The notes beneath the pieces were generated by a model. The model was not told the origin of the DNA and did not search any database. It saw nothing but the letters and a program-made list of their open reading frames with translations. A program made the translations under genes and the position numbers. This document shows positions 56,291-59,718 of a stretch of 59,718 bases of DNA, one piece after another; the first letter of the stretch is position 1, and the number at the start of each line of letters is the position of its first letter. Source of the DNA: an uncultured SAR86 cluster bacterium (GTDB lineage Bacteria > Pseudomonadota > Gammaproteobacteria > Magnimaribacterales > AG-339-G14); assembly GCA_902514645.1 (NCBI GenBank), contig CABXRO010000006.1:1-59718 (forward strand), in the 5' to 3' direction.

Positions 56291-56720
56291 AGTCTTTTAA
56301 CATTTTTCTTAATTCTAGTTGATGTTGTTCTTCCTGACCAATGAGATCTCTTGTGTATTCCTCTAAATAAATTGAAGTTCCTTCAACCATAGTTAAGAGT
56401 TTTTTATAGAGTCCTAAGGCGTGGAGCTCATGTTCTAAACTTTCTTCTAAAATGTCTTTTATTGAATGATTGTTGGTTTCAACAATCTTTGCTATTTTTT
56501 GGCTAGGATGTCCATCTAAGCCAGTAAGTAATTCTCCTGCTTGTTTAGCATGCTGTAAAGACTCATTGGCTTGTTCCTGAAGAAAACTTACAATCGGAAT
56601 TCTATGAGGACCGACTATCATTAATGCAGAATGAGTATATCTAACAACTCCTGCTAGTTCATATTCCATTATTTCATTCAAAGTAGTACAAACTTCTTTT
56701 AAATCGAGACCATCTTGCAT
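56283..56720 (-). CDS. Bacterioferritin/ferritin-like protein
   Basis: A 145-residue four-helix protein with the diiron ligand pattern of the ferritin-like superfamily: Glu in NEIMEYELAG, ExxxH in NESLQHAKQAG, Glu in EESLEHELHALG and ExxH in GQEEQHQLELRK. It could store iron or detoxify peroxide. An AGGAG ribosome site lies 8 bp before the ATG. A Fur-box-like site is 71 bp upstream in the divergent gap. It is a little shorter than E. coli Bfr (158 residues). Confidence 0.85.
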   Translation of the reverse strand: MQDGLDLKEVCTTLNEIMEYELAGVVRYTHSALMIVGPHRIPIVSFLQEQANESLQHAKQAGELLTGLDGHPSQKIAKIVETNNHSIKDILEESLEHELHALGLYKKLLTMVEGTSIYLEEYTRDLIGQEEQHQLELRKMLKDFS

Positions 56721-56790
56721 AGCTAACTCCTTTTTTTTGGATTCTATCAGTTAAATATAAAAAAACTGCGGATGAGAAATAAGATAACAA

Positions 56791-56805
56791 TGAGAATTAT
56801 TTTCA
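56791..56805. promoter_or_regulatory. Fur-box-like operator between ferritin-like and HD-domain genes
   Basis: TGAGAATTATTTTCA matches the 7-1-7 Fur consensus TGATAATNATTATCA at 12 of its 14 defined positions. It lies 71 bp upstream of the ferritin-like start (minus strand) and 46 bp upstream of the HD-domain start (plus strand), so it could control either or both. Confidence 0.6.
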
Positions 56806-56850
56806 TAAAAAAGAATTGAATGCTTGTTAAAATTTAGAGAAAATAGAGAT

Positions 56851-57420
56851 ATGAAAAAAGCTAGCTTTACAAAAATGACCGAAGGAACTCAAGAGGACTA
56901 TACTCCTATTGTAGAAGCCGCGATGGTTCACTCTGAGCATTTGCCAGAAAGAATTATTCAACACTTAAATATGCTAAAAGACGATTTTGGTGGTTTTGCA
57001 GTTGATAGATATGAACATTGCTTGCAAACTGCCACAAGAGCTTACCGCGATGGCAGGGATGAAGAATACGTTGTTTGTGCTCTCTTGCATGATATTGGAG
57101 ATATTTTAGCTCCAGCAAATCATGCAGATTTTGCAGCAACTCTATTGGAGCCCTATATTTCTGAGAAAAACTATTGGATTTTAAAACATCATGGAATTTT
57201 CCAAGGATATTACTTTTTTCACTTTCTTGGCCTTGATAGGCACATGCGTGACAGGTTCAAAGACAATGAGCATTGGAAAGATTGTGTCGAGTTTTGCGCT
57301 AAATATGATCAAAATTCTTTTGATCCAGAATATGAAAGTCTCCCAATTGAAACTTTCATGCCAATGCTTAAAAACGTTTTATCTCAGACCAAGAAATCTA
57401 TTTATAAAGCTGAAGCTTAA
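56851..57420 (+). CDS. HD-domain protein, PhnZ-like diiron oxygenase candidate
   Basis: A ~189-residue HD-domain protein with H..HD..D ligands: RYEHCLQTA, ALLHDIGD, an ANHADF segment and LKHHGIFQG, followed by FCAKYDQNSFDP. The EHxLQ/LLHDIG spacing and the C-terminal DQ.SFDP stretch resemble the PhnZ/MIOX-like mixed-valent diiron oxygenase group as I recall it; an ordinary metal phosphohydrolase is the alternative. I chose the ATG at 56851 over the TTG at 56824. The Fur box lies upstream, which would suit an iron enzyme. Confidence 0.7.
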   Translation: MKKASFTKMTEGTQEDYTPIVEAAMVHSEHLPERIIQHLNMLKDDFGGFAVDRYEHCLQTATRAYRDGRDEEYVVCALLHDIGDILAPANHADFAATLLEPYISEKNYWILKHHGIFQGYYFFHFLGLDRHMRDRFKDNEHWKDCVEFCAKYDQNSFDPEYESLPIETFMPMLKNVLSQTKKSIYKAEA

Positions 57421-57426
57421 TCACAA

Positions 57427-58329
57427 TCACGTAGGCTTGCCTTTTTCTTCAACCTCTTTGTCATGAGTTTTCTTTGCTTCTACTAATTCTGGCATAACTT
57501 GGTTCAATTGCTCTATTGACCAAAGCTCCTTACTTTCAAAGGACTTTATTACTGCTGGCTGTTGCATGATTCCAACAGTTCCAGAAGAAACATGAAATAT
57601 CTGATTAGTAATTTCACCAGCTTCTTCACTACATATCCAAGTGATAATAGGTGCAATTTGTTGTGGACCTTGACTCCAATCATTTGGATCGACTTCTCTT
57701 CCTGCTGCTTTCATTAAGTCAATAGTAAGTCTAGTTGCAGCTCCTGGAGAAATTGTGTTAACAGTACATTTATATTTCGCCATTTCCATAGATAACGATC
57801 TGCTGAAACCAGCTATTCCTGCTTTTGCAGCTCCATAATTTGTCTGTCCAAAGTTTCCAATAAGCCCTGATACTGAGGACATATTTATGATTCTGCAATT
57901 TAATTTATTTGTTTCTCTGATATATCTTACAAAAGGTTGTGTGCAGTTAAAGTGACCTTTTAAATGAACTGCCATGATAGCATCCCAATCAGACTCTTCC
58001 ATATTGAATAAAGTTTTATCCCTAAGAATTCCTGCATTATTTATAAGAATATCAACAGTTCCAAAAGCATCCATTGCTGTTTTAAAAATATTTATTCCAC
58101 CTTCGTAAGAATCAACTGAATCATAGTTAGCAACAGCTTCTCCACCAAGTGATTTTATTTCAGCGACGACTTCATCAGCTATTTTGTCATGACCTGAGCC
58201 ATCTGGATTTGCACCTAAATCGTTTACAATAACTTTTGCTCCTTCTTTAGCAAATAAAAGAGCAGTTTCCATACCAATACCTCTACCAGCTCCTGTTATT
58301 ATTGCGACTTTATTATTTAGAACTCCCAT
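57427..58329 (-). CDS. SDR-family 3-hydroxyacyl-CoA dehydrogenase-like protein (MFE-2 type)
   Basis: A 300-residue SDR with TGAGRGIG (13-20), NDLGANPDGSG, NNAGILRDKTL and YGAAKAG. The NDLG and NNAGILRDK segments are characteristic of the D-3-hydroxyacyl-CoA dehydrogenase domain of multifunctional enzyme type 2. It may serve a beta-oxidation or branched-chain step. A GGAGGTGAAAAC ribosome site precedes the ATG. It is transcribed alone, divergent from the second symporter. Confidence 0.85.
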   Translation of the reverse strand: MGVLNNKVAIITGAGRGIGMETALLFAKEGAKVIVNDLGANPDGSGHDKIADEVVAEIKSLGGEAVANYDSVDSYEGGINIFKTAMDAFGTVDILINNAGILRDKTLFNMEESDWDAIMAVHLKGHFNCTQPFVRYIRETNKLNCRIINMSSVSGLIGNFGQTNYGAAKAGIAGFSRSLSMEMAKYKCTVNTISPGAATRLTIDLMKAAGREVDPNDWSQGPQQIAPIITWICSEEAGEITNQIFHVSSGTVGIMQQPAVIKSFESKELWSIEQLNQVMPELVEAKKTHDKEVEEKGKPT

Positions 58330-58396
58330 GTTTTCACCTCCAGTAATAGTGCATAATTGATTTTATCTAGAGTATATTATTTTAAAATTTTTTTAA

Positions 58397-59718
58397 ATGA
58401 CAGATAACAAAGACATTCAAGTATCTAATTCAACACTTTTTTTTCACTCAGCTGGATCAGGAGTTGTAGGAATAAAAAATGTAATTTTTGGCACTTGGGT
58501 TTTACTCTACTACAATCAAGTTTTAGGCTTGGAGCCTTATTTAGCATCTATTGCGCTTGGGATTTCTCTTTTCTTTGATGCAATTTCAGATCCTCTCGTT
58601 GGTGTTTGGTCAGATAGATTTAAATCTAAATTAGGAAGAAGACATCCATTTATATATGCAAGCATCTTTCCATTAGCGTTTTGTATATGGTTACTTTTCA
58701 TTCCACCTTCTTCGTATGACCAAACATATTTATTTTTTAAATTATTATCTCTGACAATTTGCATACGATTAGCGATCACTTTTTTTGAAACTCCTCGAGC
58801 TGCCCTTGGGCCAGAGCTTACTAAAGATTATGATCGAAGAAATACTTTAAATGCTATGGGATTATTTTTCGGTTATGGCGGAGCAATTATCGTAGGTTTT
58901 GTGATGCTGGAGTATTTCCTTCCAGAAACATCTAATTATATGGGATCACGAGCATATCTGAATCCAGAGGGTTATGAAAAGTTAGCTTATTTTGCGGGTT
59001 TTTCAACTTTGTTACTTGGTTTTATAGCTGCATCAAGCACCCATAAGCACATTAAAGATCTCCATGTAGTTCCTGAAAATTCAAAAATTAATGTACAAGA
59101 GGTTTTTCATGAAGTTGTGGAGACATTATCCAATAAATCTTGGCTTATGATTTTTTTTGGAGGTTGTCTTTACGCATTGTTTCTTGGTTTAAATACTGGA
59201 GTAGGTAATTACATCAGTATTTACTTTTGGGAATGGACACCCTCTGATATTTCTATTTTCCCAATTGCAGGGGGCGTTGCTGCAATTATTGGTGCAATTA
59301 TTGCAGTTATTATTTCTCAGGGTAGAGAGAAAAAGAATATAGCTCTATTTGCTTTATCAGCTACTGTTCTAATCTCATACATCCCCTTTACCTTAAGATT
59401 GATTGATCCATATTTTGAAGTTCAAACATTTCCTGAAAATGGTTCAGACGCACTTTGGTGGATTATGATTTTACATCAATGTGTTACTGATATCTTATCC
59501 GTTATGGGATGGGTAATTCTCATATCGATGGTATTTGATGTTGTTGAAGATTCTCAGAAAAAAACAGGACGTAGGGATGAGGGATTGTTTCTCGCTGGTC
59601 CAGGACTATTTCAAAAAGTATTTTCCGGATTTGGAGTTTTCATTCTTGGTTTTGTTTTACAATTTTTAGGTTTTAATAATACAGAAGCAACCATTCAAGA
59701 AATGAAGGAACCTGTAAC
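58397..59718 (+). CDS. GPH-family (MelB-like) symporter, C-terminus cut by the window end
   Basis: The frame opens with ATG at 58397 (MTDNKDIQVSN) and stays open to the last base, giving about 440 residues. It has the GPH segments FFDAISDPLVGVWSDR and LGRRHPFIYA and many membrane spans, so it is a relative of the symporter at 43240. Two further spans probably follow beyond the window. It is divergent from the MFE-2-type SDR gene with a 67-bp gap, which suggests, but does not show, a shared substrate. Confidence 0.8.
   Translation, partial: MTDNKDIQVSNSTLFFHSAGSGVVGIKNVIFGTWVLLYYNQVLGLEPYLASIALGISLFFDAISDPLVGVWSDRFKSKLGRRHPFIYASIFPLAFCIWLLFIPPSSYDQTYLFFKLLSLTICIRLAITFFETPRAALGPELTKDYDRRNTLNAMGLFFGYGGAIIVGFVMLEYFLPETSNYMGSRAYLNPEGYEKLAYFAGFSTLLLGFIAASSTHKHIKDLHVVPENSKINVQEVFHEVVETLSNKSWLMIFFGGCLYALFLGLNTGVGNYISIYFWEWTPSDISIFPIAGGVAAIIGAIIAVIISQGREKKNIALFALSATVLISYIPFTLRLIDPYFEVQTFPENGSDALWWIMILHQCVTDILSVMGWVILISMVFDVVEDSQKKTGRRDEGLFLAGPGLFQKVFSGFGVFILGFVLQFLGFNNTEATIQEMKEPV

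Overview
The window is AT-rich, densely packed bacterial chromosome with no prophage, insertion sequence, rRNA operon or CRISPR array. Gene content and order point to a gammaproteobacterium with a small streamlined genome, probably a marine heterotroph of the SAR86 or oligotrophic marine gammaproteobacteria type; that last step is inference. The main argument is order: folD, tRNA-Pro/Arg/His, tig, clpP, clpX, lon, hupB, ppiD, fabI, a peptide ABC transporter, mltD, gloB, rnhA and dnaQ follow the arrangement I recall from Pseudomonas. Intergenic space is minimal. Six convergent gene pairs overlap by 4 or 8 bp, and many tandem genes share ATGA- or TTGA-type stop/start overlaps.

Layout. 1-6.5 kb: the end of an EamA transporter, an AtuA-like protein and an enoyl-CoA hydratase, converging on a two-subunit biotin-dependent acyl-CoA carboxylase (acyclic terpene or leucine/isovalerate catabolism). 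6.6-9.6 kb: tRNA-Val, a Tat-exported PhoD-type phosphatase, tRNA-Asp, panD and an SDR. 9.6-9.85 kb: the only large non-coding gap between convergent genes. It carries a structured, probably minus-strand RNA ending in a strong terminator. 9.85-19 kb: SLC13-type transporter, patatin phospholipase, gpsA, a DUF4389 protein, folE, maf, an SDR, a FabY-like ketosynthase and an acyl-CoA synthetase. 19-40.7 kb: the conserved housekeeping block (folD, tRNAs, trigger factor, Clp and Lon proteases, HU, PpiD, FabI, then mltD, gloB, rnhA, dnaQ, gltX, ycaR). It contains a TonB-dependent receptor joined to an oligopeptide-binding protein and two permeases but no ATPase.

40.7-49.8 kb: accessory catabolic genes: alkylsulfatase-like metallo-hydrolase, CaiB-type CoA transferase, GPH-type symporter, a fused Gfo/Idh/MocA-aldo/keto reductase, a TauD-like dioxygenase, a serine beta-lactamase-like hydrolase, a degenerate metallo-beta-lactamase-fold protein, a small exported protein and tRNA-Ala. 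49.8-59.7 kb: M28 peptidase with a membrane domain, a small membrane protein, an aminoglycoside-phosphotransferase-like kinase, a photolyase/cryptochrome-like protein with an apparently rearranged domain order, PsiE, a GST-like protein, a ferritin-like protein and an HD-domain (PhnZ-like) protein flanking a good Fur box, an SDR, and a second GPH symporter cut by the window end.

Together the genes describe an aerobic heterotroph. It imports through TonB-dependent and ABC systems, breaks down branched or fatty acyl-CoA compounds, and carries ordinary proteolysis and translation genes. The points most worth a second look are the structured RNA at 9.6-9.83 kb with its 13-nt complement to the 16S rRNA tail, the rearranged photolyase-like protein, the ATPase-less TonB receptor-Opp operon, and the Fur box between the ferritin-like and HD-oxygenase-like genes.
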